From Spirodela intermedia (Eukaryota > Streptophyta > Magnoliopsida > Alismatales > Araceae), in the NCBI GenBank assembly GCA_902729315.2, contig LR746270.1:546501-610500 (forward strand): 64,000 bases of DNA, given 5' to 3'. Positions 13,910 through 26,358 of this stretch are shown piece by piece. Position 1 is the first letter of the stretch. Every line of letters begins with the position of its first letter. A model generated the notes under the pieces. The model was not told where the DNA came from. It did no database searches and was given only the letters and a program-made list of their open reading frames with translations. The position numbers and the translations under genes are program-made.

Positions 13910-16900
13910 ATGGACGGCAACGGAGTCGGAGAGAAGTCATCGACGGCTGGCGACACGGAACCGTCGTCCTCCGATGGCCTAGAATCGGGGGAGCCGGCGT
14001 CTCCATCGGACCCCGCCGAGTCCTTCGACTCGTTCGAATGCTGCGTTTGCTTGTAAGATTCGAACGTTTCGACGCTCTCTGTAAATATATACATGGTTAT
14101 ACACGATTATACATATCGCTTGGGTTCCTTCTACCTGTATTTCCTCCCGCTGGGAGACTTATTTTTATTTGACTTTATCGAATGGTAGTTTTGCGTTAGG
14201 AGAAGGGAATTTCACTTATTTTCCCTTTCAGGGTATTTCCATCCTCTTTGATTATATTTAAATCGTTTTTCTCGTTTCCAGAGTTTCCTTCGTCGGTCGA
14301 GTAGATTGTGCATTCCTTTGTTATTGAGGCCCCGAGCACTCAGTCTTCTTCGCCTTTGATCGTGGTAAAACTATTCCCTAGACGTTGATTTTGTTGATGT
14401 ATTCAGAGGCTGTGGTCTCAGGTTATTGGTCTCATTTGGAAACATGGATATGAAACATTTTCTTCATACCCTTCAATGTTATTGAGGAGAAAGTCAAATT
14501 AAAAACAAACAAGGTAGATGTCTGATTCGCTCAGTGCTCACTACAATGATTCGTTTCTGATCTAGTTTTATGTCAAAGGAAGTAAACTAAACTGAAATTG
14601 ATCTCATCTAAAAATGAGACGTTGCAAATGATTATTTTTAATTAACTCTAAGAAGCAAGAACTATATCATAGGCACTGGATTTTTTATGAGCATTTTTTA
14701 CAAGATGGCCCAGAATGCAAAACTGCTTGTTAATATTGTTCCAATACTTGGCTTGGGTGGCCCTTTTTTTAACAATCAGCAATACTCAAATGCCCTGAAG
14801 AAACTAATTTTTTTTATCAAAATAAGTTATATGAATTGTGCGTATAAATTTCATCCAGGATTCTTACAGACTGACTCTTTTCTAATTTGTCTGTCTCTGG
14901 GGTTTCCTAATTTCCTAATTTCGAGAAATCATCTGTGATCCGTTCATGACCCATGATAGTTCATGAAGGCTCGGGGTGCCGAAAACCAGGCAGATCATAG
15001 CTCCACTCATTCTTTTATTGTACGAATCACACGTGTGGCATTCATTGGTTCTTTCTCTTTTTATCCATATCTTTACGGGCTCTTTAATACACTAGTTCGT
15101 TGTGATCATCCAAGCATTGCTTGAATTTAGTAAGTCAGATAGATGCTTCTGCAGTTGCTCTCGGGACTCCACTATGTTGACAATGTGCTCATTTTCTTGG
15201 GCCATATTCACGAGCAAGATATCATTTTGAGCCTTATACTACTAACTCCAGGACCTATCATTCTATTAACTTTCCAAGATTGAAGTCAAAATAAATGTGA
15301 CACCATGGTCTAAACAATAGCTGCGTATTAAATTTTAATTAAATAGCTCTGGTAACTGCTTATTCAGAAGAGAAAACAAATGCACACAACTACCTGCTTA
15401 ATGTCTTTTGGCTTATTAACTTAAGTTACCCCTTTTTTTTTTCTCTTTGCTTTAATAACCGCAGTTCCTCCCTGTGGTACTGGTTCATCACGTTCCTCTC
15501 TCTCTCTCGCTCTCTCTTGCTACAATTTAGTAAATGCTTGGTTCTGCAGAAGACAGTGGACCTCATCCCTAATAGCATGGACATTTAGGAGCTAGAAAAA
15601 GTGCTACTTGTGAACGAGATTTTTGTACCAAATTCAGTTGTTCACATTGCTTGGCGGTCATGCATCGATTTTCCTTTCTGTTTTATTGAGACATTCTCAT
15701 TCATAGCAACATAAGTTTTCATCTGAAAAAGAAAAGAATTATTTCTTGATGACGTCGTCCATACTTTTGCTATTTGCTCTGCAGCTTCTTACCAATGTTG
15801 TCATCCTTTCGTTTCTTATTTTTTATTGTTTTTTTTTCTTGATTTTAAGTAAATTTCGATGCCTGCTACACTGTCCTTGAGAGATATCTCGGCTTATCTA
15901 AGTGCTTGCCTTTTGTTTCAGGGATCTCATCTATAAGCCAGTCGTTATTGGTGAGAACTGTCTGTAGTGCTTCGAATTGTGAATATCTGATAAAGATGTC
16001 ATTTGAGTGATTCACTTAGGGCCGTTCCTCTCTTCTATGTTGCAGTTTGTGGCCACATTTCCTGCTTTTGGTGTATCCACTATGCCATGGACGGTGTCAA
16101 GGAATCCCACTGCCCCATCTGTAGGAAGGCATACAAATATTTTCCTGCTATCTGCCAACTGCTCCATAATCTTCTCCGGAAATCAAAACCAGCAGATTAC
16201 AAGAGGAGGGAAGAAGAAGTGCTCAGTGAGCTCTCAGAATCCAGAGATTTAAACGAATATACTGCACGAATATTTAATTTTATGCGAAAATGATTTGTTT
16301 TATGTGGTTTTATTTTGTCTTGATTACTAATTTGGTCGTTTTAATTGCCGTGAATGGACAAAATGGATCACTTATTTCTCAACGCATTTCACTTTCAGAG
16401 ATGCTCTGCCTTCTGAATTACGGATAAATCCATTAAATCAAGCCATACGACCAAATTTAGGCTCTTCTTATGATGAAAATTCTGTTCTATTCCTCAAATG
16501 TGGAGGATGAGAAAAGGATTTGACTAGAAAGAAATAGATTTTCTGACTAATTGACCATATTGAGGGAGAGTAGAATGTTTTCACGAGATGGCCGTGTAAA
16601 TTTTGGTTCTTGAACGGGATCTTTGTTGTTGCATCACTCTACTCTGACACCAGCTTGCTTGTACTCATCCCTTACCGGTCACATAATATTCCTTTATTAT
16701 AGCATATTTAGCGATAAAAAAAAACATATCTCTTTGGATGGAGTTACTCAACTGCGAGCTCCTGGATGAAGGCTCCTGTCGATCGAAGGCCACCTCCTTT
16801 TAGAAGGAAAAAACACTCAAGAAACCCAGTTGCCTATTGTAGCTTAACATGTGTGTCGGTTGCTTGATTTCATGGTCAGTGTTTTATTTTTTGCAAAATT

Positions 16901-17095
16901 TGGATACCAATCCTTTCTAGATCAGCTAACATCAGAAGACACTTTGCAACTGGTTTTATTGTTTCCACTTTTAGTATATTTCAGCACCACCCTTCTTATG
17001 CTCTGAACTTACCTCATTGTATCATCCCTCAGGAATAGAAAGGGAGAAAAACTGTTTCTCTCAGTTTATCGAGGATGCTCCCTGCCGTAAGTAGC

Positions 17096-17157
<62 letters not shown>

Positions 17158-18279
17158 ATTCCATCTCTTTTCTGTGCCTTGTTCGTCTCTAATTTCCATA
17201 AATTTTTGAGGGGCTTCTCTTGTGGAGGAAAGTGCCGCTGACTTTGTACATTTGCCGCCGTTTCCAGGCGCGAACGGAGAGTCCCCACGAGATGACCTCA
17301 GCGGAGAAGCCTCCACAAAACTTTCTATTTCTGATGCTCTCTGCGCCGGTTGTGGACAGTTGCTCTTCCGCCCCACAGTCCTCAACTGTGGACACAGTGA
17401 GACCTCCTCATTCCCGCCACTGTCGATCCCATCCGGGTCCCCTCTGCTCATCCTTCCCTCCGTGCTCTTCGACTCCCAGCCTACTGTGAGCCGTGTGTTG
17501 TGAGCCTGGGGAGAGCGCCTCTCAGATGCCGAGTCTGCCAGGGAGTGCACCCCGGGGAGCCGCCGCAGGTTTGCCTCCATCTGGATGCTTTCTTGGAGAA
17601 CCAATTCCCCGATGAGTATGCCTCTAGAAGAGCATTTCTCCAAGCCAGACTCCCTTCTAGTAAGCAATCTCTCTCTCTCTCTCTCCAAACTCTAGAATTT
17701 GCATGTGCCTTAGCGTGGGAGGTTAGAGAGAGAGAGAGAGAGACTGCGAAAACAATTTTTTGAGGGAGTAATTTGGGAACAATTTGGCCCCAAAGGTATG
17801 ATTTATGGTGTAAATTTATTGGGCTAGTGCCAGACGGATTCATTTACTAATGATAATCATCGAAAATTATATTTTATGTTAATGTGATCCCAGGTGCCTC
17901 ACAAGCTGAGCAACCCGTCGGGCCCTCCAAGCAGGAGGACTCACAGCCTGCGTCCACGGAGCAGGTGCTTATGCTTCATTACAATGTCGGATGCGACTCG
18001 TGCGGGGTGAGCCCTCCTATCCTCTTGAGATAATCCATCATTCTTCGCCCTCCTGAACTCACTTGGGCTGTGCGGTTGCTCCCTCCCTGCTTGCAGATGT
18101 ACCCCATACTTGGGAAGCGGTACAAGTGCACGGACTGCCAGGACGAGATAGGCTTCGACCTCTGCGAGGCCTGCTACGAGGCCCGCTCTAACTTCCCTTC
18201 CCGCTTCAACCAGCGGCACACCCCCGGCCACGCCTTCGTGCTGGACGACTCCCATATGTTCGTGGTGCGGCGGCCCTGA
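13910..18279 (+). CDS. PRT1: PRT1-type E3 ubiquitin ligase (two RING fingers + ZZ finger)
   Basis: In Arabidopsis PRT1 is the N-degron pathway ligase for proteins with aromatic N-termini. Eight exons fit: 13910-14052, 15922-15950, 16046-16225, 17033-17086, 17268-17396, 17480-17659, 17894-18006, 18097-18279, giving 336 residues (Arabidopsis about 410). RING 1 spans ECCVCLDLIYKPVVI to ESHCPICR across exons 1-3. Exon 4 encodes IEREKNCFSQF, resembling the inter-RING region of PRT1. RING 2 runs from CAGCGQLLFRP through CGHTYCEPC to CRVCQ. The ZZ finger includes GCDSCGMYPILGKRYKC and FDLCEACYEARS. Exon 5 may instead begin at 17211, which is also in phase and adds 19 residues. The N-terminus is Ser/Asp-rich. 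Introns keep correct GT-AG sites and no stop interrupts the frame. Confidence 0.92.
17099..17154. repeat. (CT)n microsatellite in a PRT1 intron
   Basis: About 55 bp of CT repeat starting 12 bp after the exon 4 donor. It produces long artefactual reading frames on the minus strand that are not genes. Confidence 0.97.
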
Positions 18280-18974
18280 CTGGGGTCCGACGGCGCCGCC
18301 CAAGTTCTCCGCGGGTGAGCGGACCGGCTCTCTGAAAGAGCTAGAGGTCTTTGAAGGCGTGCTTACGACGGTACGTGAGTATTTTTCGCAGGCGTCAATG
18401 GGCCGGTGCAGTCAAAGCCGGGCCCATTTACATTGTAGGCAAGAGAACTGGTGGCCTGATCATTTTCCCACGTGGCTTCGTGATCCTGACACGGTCTCGT
18501 GCTGTCAACAGGCCGCGTCATCAGCCGCTCTGAAAAGGACAACGATTGGCCCGACGGTTCGACACGTGGATGCCGCGCCGACATGATGATTTCTGGGGAA
18601 GAACGACGTGGGGCAGTCATTCCGCCAGCTTTTTAGGACGGCTGGTCGGGTCTATCTCGCAGAATCCGATCACCGTTACAGCTAGTTCTCTCGGACCCGG
18701 GAAGGATCCGACGGCCATGTGGGCTTCTTCGTTTGAATGGGCCATTCCCCATTGCCATTCGGCTTATCGTGCTGCGGGCAGGTTCTTCTACCGAGTAGAG
18801 AGAGAGAGATGGCAAAGGGTGGATCCTTTCAGAAGGGCAGACGCCACGGGTCGCCGTTAGGGAAGGCTGCACCGGATTTGCCCATTCGAGTGGAAAGGTC
18901 GCAACATCGGCGCTGAAGGCAAAATCCGGTGTTTCGCCGCGCCTCTTCCCTCCCCCAATAGTCTTCTTCGTGCA

Positions 18975-18978
<4 letters not shown>

Positions 18979-19008
<30 letters not shown>
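18979..19008. repeat. (CTG)10 trinucleotide repeat
   Basis: Uninterrupted CTG run; the minus strand would read as a glutamine tract. No domain is recognised in the surrounding frames, so coding status is doubtful. Confidence 0.9.
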
Positions 19009-19010
<2 letters not shown>

Positions 19011-19217
19011 CTGCGTCTTCTCCATCCACTGCCCCCGCAGTCTGTCTGTCGGTCTCTCTCTCTCCCTCCCTTCTCTCAGCGGGTGGCATCCCGAACATCA
19101 CGAATATACTGTTAGCCCCGTAATTGCCGAGAGATCCAATATAGTAACATCCATCGTCTTTCTGTGAGGCGGACCGTACGGATATCATGAACATTGTGCC
19201 AATTAAGAATGACTGCT

Positions 19218-19245
19218 GGTGGGGGTGGGGGTGGGGGTGGGGTTG
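19218..19245 (+). repeat. G-rich tandem repeat (GGGGTG)
   Basis: Several GGGGTG/GGGGGTG units followed by further G-runs to about 19,265. Four or more G-tracts of four or more bases could form a G-quadruplex on the plus strand. Confidence 0.8.
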
Positions 19246-20836
19246 GGGAAGGGGAAGGGGGGGGCGGAATCCGAAGCTCGAGGCTGTCCTCTTCTTCCGT
19301 GGTAAAGAACAAAAAAACTTGAACTTTCGAACGCGGCCCGCAGGAAGCCCTCTTCCCGGCCCGAGAGAAGAGGGGGAGCGCCAGACCGCACTCGGCTTGG
19401 GCAACTAAGCACCGTGGTATGATTAAAGGCAGATTCGTTCTGCAAGCCTTAGTGGGAAGACGATGAGGCCAGCGGCAGACATCACATCAAACACACAGTG
19501 GAATGAGAGAGAGAAAGGGAGGGGTGAGAGTGAATGAGGCCCGGCATCGAGGGAGCCCACGTGTGAGAGTGCTTGATTATTGAAAGGAAAATGGGTACAT
19601 ACCTGGCGATCACGAATGGATGAACATGAGCAGCCAGCACCTTTATATTCCTCTCCTCGTTTCTGTTTATTTACCGCGGATAACGACCCTCCGGCTGCTG
19701 CAAGAACCCATGTCTGAAGCCCTCACAGTACCGATCCTCTGAATTCTCTCTCTCTGTCTCTCTCAGAGGGAGGGTGATAATTGCCGGTAGAAAGAGGATA
19801 TAACTTGGGATTTCATTTATGCTTCGCATTGAGAGAGAATGATGGCTGCAAGCTACTTGACGGGCTCTTGACATCTATCCCCGTTGGCGATCGGTGTTTC
19901 ACCTGCGTACCTTACCGGGTTTGGAAGTTAGCAACAGGGATGACTGCAGGCTGCTGCCATCTCTCCTCTTCTCTGTCTCCTCCATGGGCATCTTCTCTTC
20001 ACCTTTCCCGTGGTCGAAAAGGCAACAACACCCACAGTATTTTCTCCATCACTCTCTCTCATTTGTTTTGAAATGGCAGAAAAACCTTGTCACTAGGAGA
20101 CAGGATGGTCGATCCCATCGTCTTTAATCTCGTCCTGCCGGTCGGTGCGCATTATCAAGGCATCGTACAGCACCGAGAAAAGAAAATTAGGAACAGAGTT
20201 GGAGGATGATACCTACTCCGGGGGGCCGTCCGTCAAAGGATGTGATGGGATCCCATAGTTAATTCAGAAATGGTAGGCCACGTGGATCTCAGAAATCACG
20301 AAGCCATAGAACATCCATCTATCTGCTCCCCACCTTGCGTGGTCCCCTGGACCCCCAAAGATCTGATGATCGAACGGCTGCTCCAGCGCTCACTTTAAGG
20401 CAGACGTACGGCAAGTGGAGTCTAGGGTTTCTTCCGGTGGAGGATGCGGGTGTCTGACCTTTCCAGGGGCGCGCCACCGACGGACGGGTTGGAGAGAGCT
20501 TCATACTCCATTGGGATCTGGACTCGCCATCCGCGGTTTGCGACGCGGTGAACAGTGGCTGTGACACCAGCCGCCTGTCTGACGTGGGGAACTAGGAATT
20601 GCTTGCTGCGGGGATCGACAGAGATGAACAGCAGCCAATGCAGAGGATTTCTACTAGACCAGAGTCAACGAATCCGTAGGTGGAGTTATGATTGGCAGGG
20701 CTTGGCCACGGCAGACGTTGACGCCGGGTCTGATTCACCGCATGGTCCGCAGCCTCAGTGGCTTAACTACGACAGATCTCATCAATGCCTACCGAATTCT
20801 GACAATGATTAGAAACTAAAGACGATTACAAGCCGT

Positions 20837-21072
20837 AAACCCTAAACCATCGAAGATTTCGGCTCTTTACCTCCCGAATCTCCTCTCAGAACCTGGTCGA
20901 GAGGGACTGATGGAACGAAATGATCGCCTACGGCACCCGTTTGGCTTCTGCTCTCCGTGCCGCCCGCGCCACCCCGTCTCCATTCTTGGCTTCTTCTCCA
21001 ACAAGAGCTCCTCCGGCGGGATTCTCTCGGTGGGAACAGCCACAACAGCAGCATTTCTTCCTTCTTCTTTAG
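20837..21072 (+). other. Orphan first exon with mitochondrial-presequence character
   Basis: A telo-box AAACCCTAA (20837-20845), common in promoters of translation and organelle-protein genes, is followed 75 bp later by an ATG (20920). The frame begins MIAYGTRLASALRAARA and stays rich in Arg, Ala, Ser and Pro, with no acidic residue in the first 37 codons, as in mitochondrial targeting peptides. It stops at 21070-21072 after 50 codons; a possible splice donor (CG|GTGGGA) at 21030 would avoid the stop. No following exon was recognised before the (GA)n run. It could be the start of a gene with a distant exon, a captured or duplicated 5' end, or chance. Confidence 0.35.
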
Positions 21073-21140
21073 TGTTCAGCTTGCAGAGCCCTGTAACGGG
21101 CTTTCCTCTGGTTACTGTTTCATCTCCCTGTTTAGGCATC

Positions 21141-21144
<4 letters not shown>

Positions 21145-21178
<34 letters not shown>
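21145..21178. repeat. (GA)n microsatellite
   Basis: Uninterrupted GA run of about 34 bp between the orphan exon and the E2F-site cluster. Confidence 0.95.
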
Positions 21179-21183
<5 letters not shown>

Positions 21184-21206
21184 CGTGGTCGTCAATTTTA
21201 AACGAG

Positions 21207-21540
21207 TTTTGGCGGGAAGAGCCAGATCGACCAAAATATATCCCAATAAATTTTCCCGCATAATTGTCATCGCGGACGGCGGGTGCCGAGGTGTCCGTCG
21301 GGCGGTGCGCTCACTTTTGCTTGTTCCGACGGCGCGCGATCGAGAAACAACCTCGCTTGCTAAACCCCTTTATTAATTGTGCCGTCGGGCGGGGAAGAGG
21401 GGGGGACGGTAACTGCACCGTCGGAACTCTCAACCCACCCTTGTCCCTTCTTTTCCCGCCAAGTTTTGAACCCAGGGGGTAGCGGCCCCAGGGGGTCTCA
21501 CTGCACATGCGGGGACTGCGGCCAGGGAGGATTTTCCCGC
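21207..21540. promoter_or_regulatory. Cluster of four E2F-type sites
   Basis: Four matches to the plant E2F consensus TTTSSCGS within 334 bp: TTTTGGCGGGAA (21207-21218), TTTTCCCGC (21251-21259), TTTTCCCGCCAA (21451-21462) and TTTTCCCGC (21532-21540). Such clusters mark promoters of S-phase genes. The nearest recognised downstream gene, KRP, starts 2.07 kb away, so its target is unclear. Confidence 0.5.
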
Positions 21541-21818
21541 TAAATTTCGAGCGGGAGAGAGTGGGGACCGCCACGACCCAAAAATGGAAACGTCCGGCTG
21601 CGCAGACCCTCGAATCGGAGGCTCTAGAGAACCACGTGGGACCGTCTCGGAATGCGCGACTCATACGGAGATCCATTAACGAACCACTAGCCCGAACCAG
21701 GGCCGGGGCCCACCGTCCTCTGCCCAACCTGAAGAAATCCCATCCGGAAAAAACCCATGTTCATACCATACACTTCCCCTACCATCTTCCTCCCTCCCTC
21801 CTTCCCTTCTTTCTCTAC

Positions 21819-21864
<46 letters not shown>

Positions 21865-23606
21865 TCTCTGGAGCGAGCACCTGGAAGAAGTCAGTCGCCG
21901 AAAGTCCACAGAGTGATGTCCCGTCGGAAGGCGGATCCAAGGGGCCCCGAGGCAGGAAGGTATGGCTAATGTCCTCAGTTGAATTTCCTCCACTGTTTAT
22001 GGTAGAAGCAGTTCACTGGTTCCTAGTTCTTTGATATCGATGAGGACAAATTCTGAAAAAATCGCCGTTGATCGTAAAGCCGACCGGTTGCGGCGAGGAC
22101 GGAGGGTCGGCGGGGAGGAGGACGTCGACGATGAAACGGCGGCGCCGCTTCCGTCGACGTTCTCTCACTTCCTTGCCGACGTTCCAATCAATGATAACTG
22201 TGGAAGTCCCTGTTCGCTCCACCGCCATGAACAAAATTTAAATGTAGAGAGAGAAAGTGCGCCTGGCGGAGGGGAGGATTGAGGAGAGAGAGTGCAGGCG
22301 TGTGTGTTCGTGCGGTCTGCGAGAACCAGCCGACGCGCTTTCCACTTGTCCCCTTCCTGGAGCGGTATCCGATGTGCCGTCCCCTCTCGGCCGCGCCTTC
22401 CCTCGCCGCACCGCCGTGATCATCTCCTTCTCGTATCGCGAGAATATGGCGGGCCATCGGCTGGCGTCGGCAGCACGGCAGCGGAACCCCGAGGCCACCA
22501 TCTGGTCGACGGATTGGCTGCCCCCAGTGGTCCCGATCTTTGAATCGTCGTAGATTACGAACATTCTCAGAATAAGGAAAAAAAAATCTGGGTGAATCAT
22601 TTCGTGCCATCTGACGAAGGGCTCCGTCACTCCATCATCAGGTCCCTCCCTGCTTCCGTGATTTCAATGAAATAAGGACGAATTTCTTGGTGAGATTTGG
22701 TTTGACTCGAAGAGGCTCGTGCTAGTGAGATCTTTACATTCCGGCTTATTTGCTGCTTTTTTTTTCTTCTGAGCCTCGCTCTCTGCACTGTCTCCTTTTA
22801 TTTATCTATTTTTTAAATATTTTCGTATGATACGGAAGAATATTGTCTAACTTTCTCTCTCATCTCTCCCGTACAGAGGAAGCGGCGGTTGCAGTTCTCA
22901 TTTTGTCACCAAAATATCACGCGATTCATTGAACTGGTGGTGATCCCCAGCTTCTCACTGCCCATACCAGGCGGTCCTCCAAGACACCTAAACCCCTCTC
23001 TCTTCACTTTCCCTCCGACCCACCCCCACCCTCGCCCTTCTTCCTTGCGCTCATCCCTCGCCGGGGCATGCAGATACGCCGGTTCCCCACCCCCTTCTCC
23101 GCTTCCTACTCATTCTCGAAGCCTCCGCCTCTCCTCTGTACTTCTCCAGGGGGTGCCCTCCTTCCACCCTGGTCCCTGTGTCGGGTTGCCTGGTTCCCTT
23201 ACTCCCCACATCTCGCTCTTTCCTCTCCTTTCATCTCTCTCCCCATCTTCCCGTCTTCCTTCCTTCCGACACCCTGGTCTCCGGGACTTTGACTTTCTCT
23301 TTACGTTCTTGATTTCGGGTCCCCGGGGGGCGCCTCGCCTTCCCTTTCTCTCGACTTTCGCTCTCGGGTGGGTATCTCCTCTCGCCTCGCCCCCCAGGTT
23401 CCCCTCCTGATATCCTCCCTCTCTCCTTTCTCGCTCCGGTTCCTTTATTACCACCTTTCTTCACGTCCCTTTTTCCGCCTTCGCGTCCTCTCTCTGTTCT
23501 CGCTCTGATCTTCCTTCTTCGTCTACCGTCCTCCCTCACGTTCACAAACGGGAAGATTGGCGGCCTTGATTTGAACTCCTCGTTCCCCCCCATATTCATC
23601 TTACGC
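21541..23606. other. GC/CT-rich region upstream of KRP
   Basis: Contains a (CT)n run (21822-21861), a short open stretch from an ATG at 21916 (MSRRKADPRGPEAG) ending at a possible donor GTATGG, and a pyrimidine-rich block at about 22,960-23,520, which probably includes the KRP 5' UTR. Overlapping frames at 22,190-22,640 on both strands match no family I recognise. Confidence 0.4.
21822..21861. repeat. (CT)n microsatellite
   Basis: CT run of about 40 bp within the pyrimidine-rich stretch downstream of the E2F sites. Confidence 0.95.
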
Positions 23607-25573
23607 ATGGGGAAATACATAAAGAAGGGAAAGATCGCGGGCGAGGTCGCCGTCATGGAGGTCTCGCACCAGTCCTCACTCGGCGTCCGCACCAGGGCCA
23701 GAACCTTGGCTCTCCAGCGACTTCAAAGGGCCTCTTCTCCAACCCCCTCCCCCTCCACGGCGGCCGAGAACGACGACGGCTCCTACCTCCAACTCCGAAG
23801 CAGGAGGCTGGAGAAGGCTCTGGTCGCGGCAACCAGAACCAAGGAGAAGGACAGCTTCAAGGACGGCTCCAAGCCGGGCAACCCAGGGAAAACATCCCCC
23901 GACCCAGCAAGCACTAGGCCCAGGTTATCAGCTTGCTCCGCGAATTCTGTGCCCGCGACGAAGGGCTGCACGCAGAATAGTACGAGAGGGTGGGAGGAAC
24001 TGGAGGCGGAGGCATCGCCGGACAACGACGGCGTCGAGGCGTCATCCGGGGAAAATGTCCTGGAATTCGACCCTCAAGACCGGTGAGTTTCGTTTTTTTC
24101 ATTTCGCCATGTATTATGAATATAATTAGCCCTAAATTTCGGTGAGGGAATGAGCCTTTACCCCGCTGACATCGTTCCGGTTCCCCGGCCATCTGCTTAA
24201 GTTTTAACTGATTTCCGACATCTCTCTTATGTTTCCTCTCCTTGTAAGACCTTATCACACCTTTTGGTTCTTCGAATCTTCCTTTTTTTCTTCTGATTTT
24301 GTCTACAAGAATTTTTTCTCCCAGACTCTTAACTGAATCATTTCTCTTTTGGGTTGCGGTTTAAAGCTCTTCTATTCGTGATTTTGCCCCTTTTCTCTTC
24401 TGTCTTTTATTTATCCATCGTCTCTCTTTCTCTCTCTCCCCCTCTCTCACAGAACCAATTAAATATATGCATGTAGATTTTTGTATGTTATCTCTGGCGA
24501 ACGGGTTCCTGGTTCATCTTTTCCTTTGTTTCGATTCTGGACGGTGACTCCCTTAGTGGATTACGGTCGCATTTTCTCCGTTTTGATAAGCCCGAGTATT
24601 GGTCTCCACCCTAAGTATCTTGCATACTCTTTTTTTTTTCCGAGTGTCGTCATCGACAGAGCATCCCTGTCTGCATCGCTCTTCGAGATCATCGTTTTCG
24701 GATCAAAGTTGGCCTATTTCTTTGGTTTACTCATCCTATTTCTTACCGTTGAGATTGGTCGGGCGGACTAGTCGGGTTTTTCATTGCAAGTGGGTTTGAA
24801 TATCTCGTCATGGAATGGACCTTCCACTCTGTTTCTCCGGCATAAGCCTTCTTGGATTCACCGAATCCGGGAGCGGTTTACTGCGTGGAAATAGGAAATG
24901 GGTCACTTCAACGATGCTTAGATACAAAGCCCTTTCCGAGTTTTCATCAGAGAATGCTCTTTCTAGAAACCCAGGTCGGATTTTGAAGCAAGGACGGGTC
25001 TAGAAACTCACTTTTGTAACTTCTGAAATGCCCTGTACTTGGGTTTGACTCTTTCTCCAGCCGAGCTTGCATCAGATATGGTGGACCTTTCTCCCATCAT
25101 TGGCAGAAATCGTGAAGAGATTTTGGCCAGGCGGCGGAGATCGATCGTATTTGGTCAGTCAAAATCTCTCTGATGGAATAATCTAAATTTTCTACCTTTG
25201 CAGGAGCGCCAGGGAGACGACGCCTTGCAGCAGCTTCATCAGGGATTCGGAGGCGGCGGGCACGCCGGGCTCTACCACGAGGCGGAGGACCACACCTGCC
25301 GCGAGGCAGCGCGCGACGCGCAGGAGCATTCCCACCTCCGAGATGGAAGAATTCTTCGCAGGCGCCGAGCAATGGCAGCAGAGAATATTCACGGATAAGT
25401 ACGTCTCTTCTTCGCCTCCTCCGTATTCTTCTCCTGTTCCTCTTACTTCTCTTCGCTGGTTTTCTCATATTCTCCGTGGGATTCTTCCCTTGTCTCGCCG
25501 CAGGTACAACTTCGATCCGGTGAATGATTGCCCCCTCCCCGGTCGATACGAGTGGGTGAGGCTGGATTCGTAG
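23607..25573 (+). CDS. KRP: KRP/ICK cyclin-dependent kinase inhibitor
   Basis: Plant Kip-related protein; the family binds CDKA-cyclin D complexes in the nucleus and restrains the cell cycle. Three exons: 23607-24082, 25204-25398, 25504-25573; 246 residues, within the family's usual size. The chosen start, [19 protein letters not shown], matches the conserved KRP N-terminus; an in-frame upstream ATG at 23571 is rejected for lack of similarity. The variable middle is rich in Ser, Pro, Arg and Lys. The conserved CDK-binding C-terminus is split over exons 2 and 3: [20 protein letters not shown] and [18 protein letters not shown]. Splice phases agree and no disruption is seen. Which KRP subtype it is cannot be told by eye. 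Confidence 0.93.
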
Positions 25574-26352
25574 AAGCGACACCGCCCCTCATCCATCCCC
25601 CCCCGATGCCCTGCTCCCTTCCGGGTTTCCTTTCCTCTTTCGGAAGGTGGTGGAGCACCGGGAGCCGCCCATCGACCCGGCTCTGCCCGTGGGAGACCCC
25701 TCGCCTTCCGCCTGATTTCAGAGGGTCGCAGGGCCTGGTGGCGGGGTCAGGAGCAGCAACCCTAATGAACGGCTCCGCTGAAGAACACAACCGGCGGGAG
25801 ATCTCCCAAAAGCCCAGAAGCATATGGCCTCCAATCCCCCCTGATAGTTCCTAGTAGATGCTTCATGCTATGTACTTTCCCGCGTCTGTCTATGACCAGA
25901 TGACGATGACAGCCATCACCCACGTTGCTCTCTCTCTCTCTTTCTCTCTCTACCATTTGTTCCATCACCCACGCCATGCGTCTGGTTTGTTTCATTCAAT
26001 GGGAAATCAGTGAGAGATATGCGGTCGGCGTCATGGCGGACGGCATTCCGAGAAAGGGTTGAGATTAAAAAAAAGGAAAGGGGGGTGGGGGTAAAGTAAG
26101 GCCTTTTTCGTAAAAGGCGCTGGCGTCAGAGGCGGGAAAAAAGGGCGGGAATCGGATTCGAAAACGGCTATGCTCTGAGGGTCGTGCCGTGTGGGGCCCA
26201 AAGTTGCCACACAGAGCACGCAAGACCTCTGCTGTTTTACGACTCGTTTGATTGCTGTCTAAAAATTAATGCGATCATTAAAAAATACAATCTGCTATTT
26301 ATCATTTTTTTATAAATTATTTTAGTGTTGAGGTACGGGGAAACGGAAAATC
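25574..26352. other. KRP 3' region and intergenic
   Basis: Nothing beyond a pyrimidine-rich stretch (about 25,925-25,955) and an AT-rich patch at about 26,265-26,325 is recognisable. The KRP 3' UTR presumably occupies the first few hundred bases. Confidence 0.5.
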
Positions 26353-26358
26353 GGGAGA

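Larger units (their letters stand above)
18280..20836. other. Intergenic GC-rich DNA with simple repeats
   Basis: No protein family was recognised on either strand. It contains a G-box (CACGTGG near 18,562), a (CTG)10 run at 18979-19008, a GGGGTG tandem at 19218-19245, a second CACGTG near 19,559, and a TATA-like TTTATATT near 19,651. Reading frames are long only because the DNA is GC-rich. Confidence 0.5.

Noticed and set aside
17029-17688. 219-codon minus-strand frame across the (CT)n tract
   Set aside because: It overlaps three PRT1 exons on the other strand and contains a long Arg-Glu run that is only the translated microsatellite.
18829-19404. 191-codon minus-strand frame with a glutamine tract
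   Set aside because: Produced by the (CTG)10 repeat and GC-rich DNA; no domain, start context or homologous block recognised.
23571-23606. Upstream in-frame ATG as KRP start
   Set aside because: The 12 extra residues do not resemble KRP N-termini, whereas [13 protein letters not shown] at 23607 matches the conserved family start.
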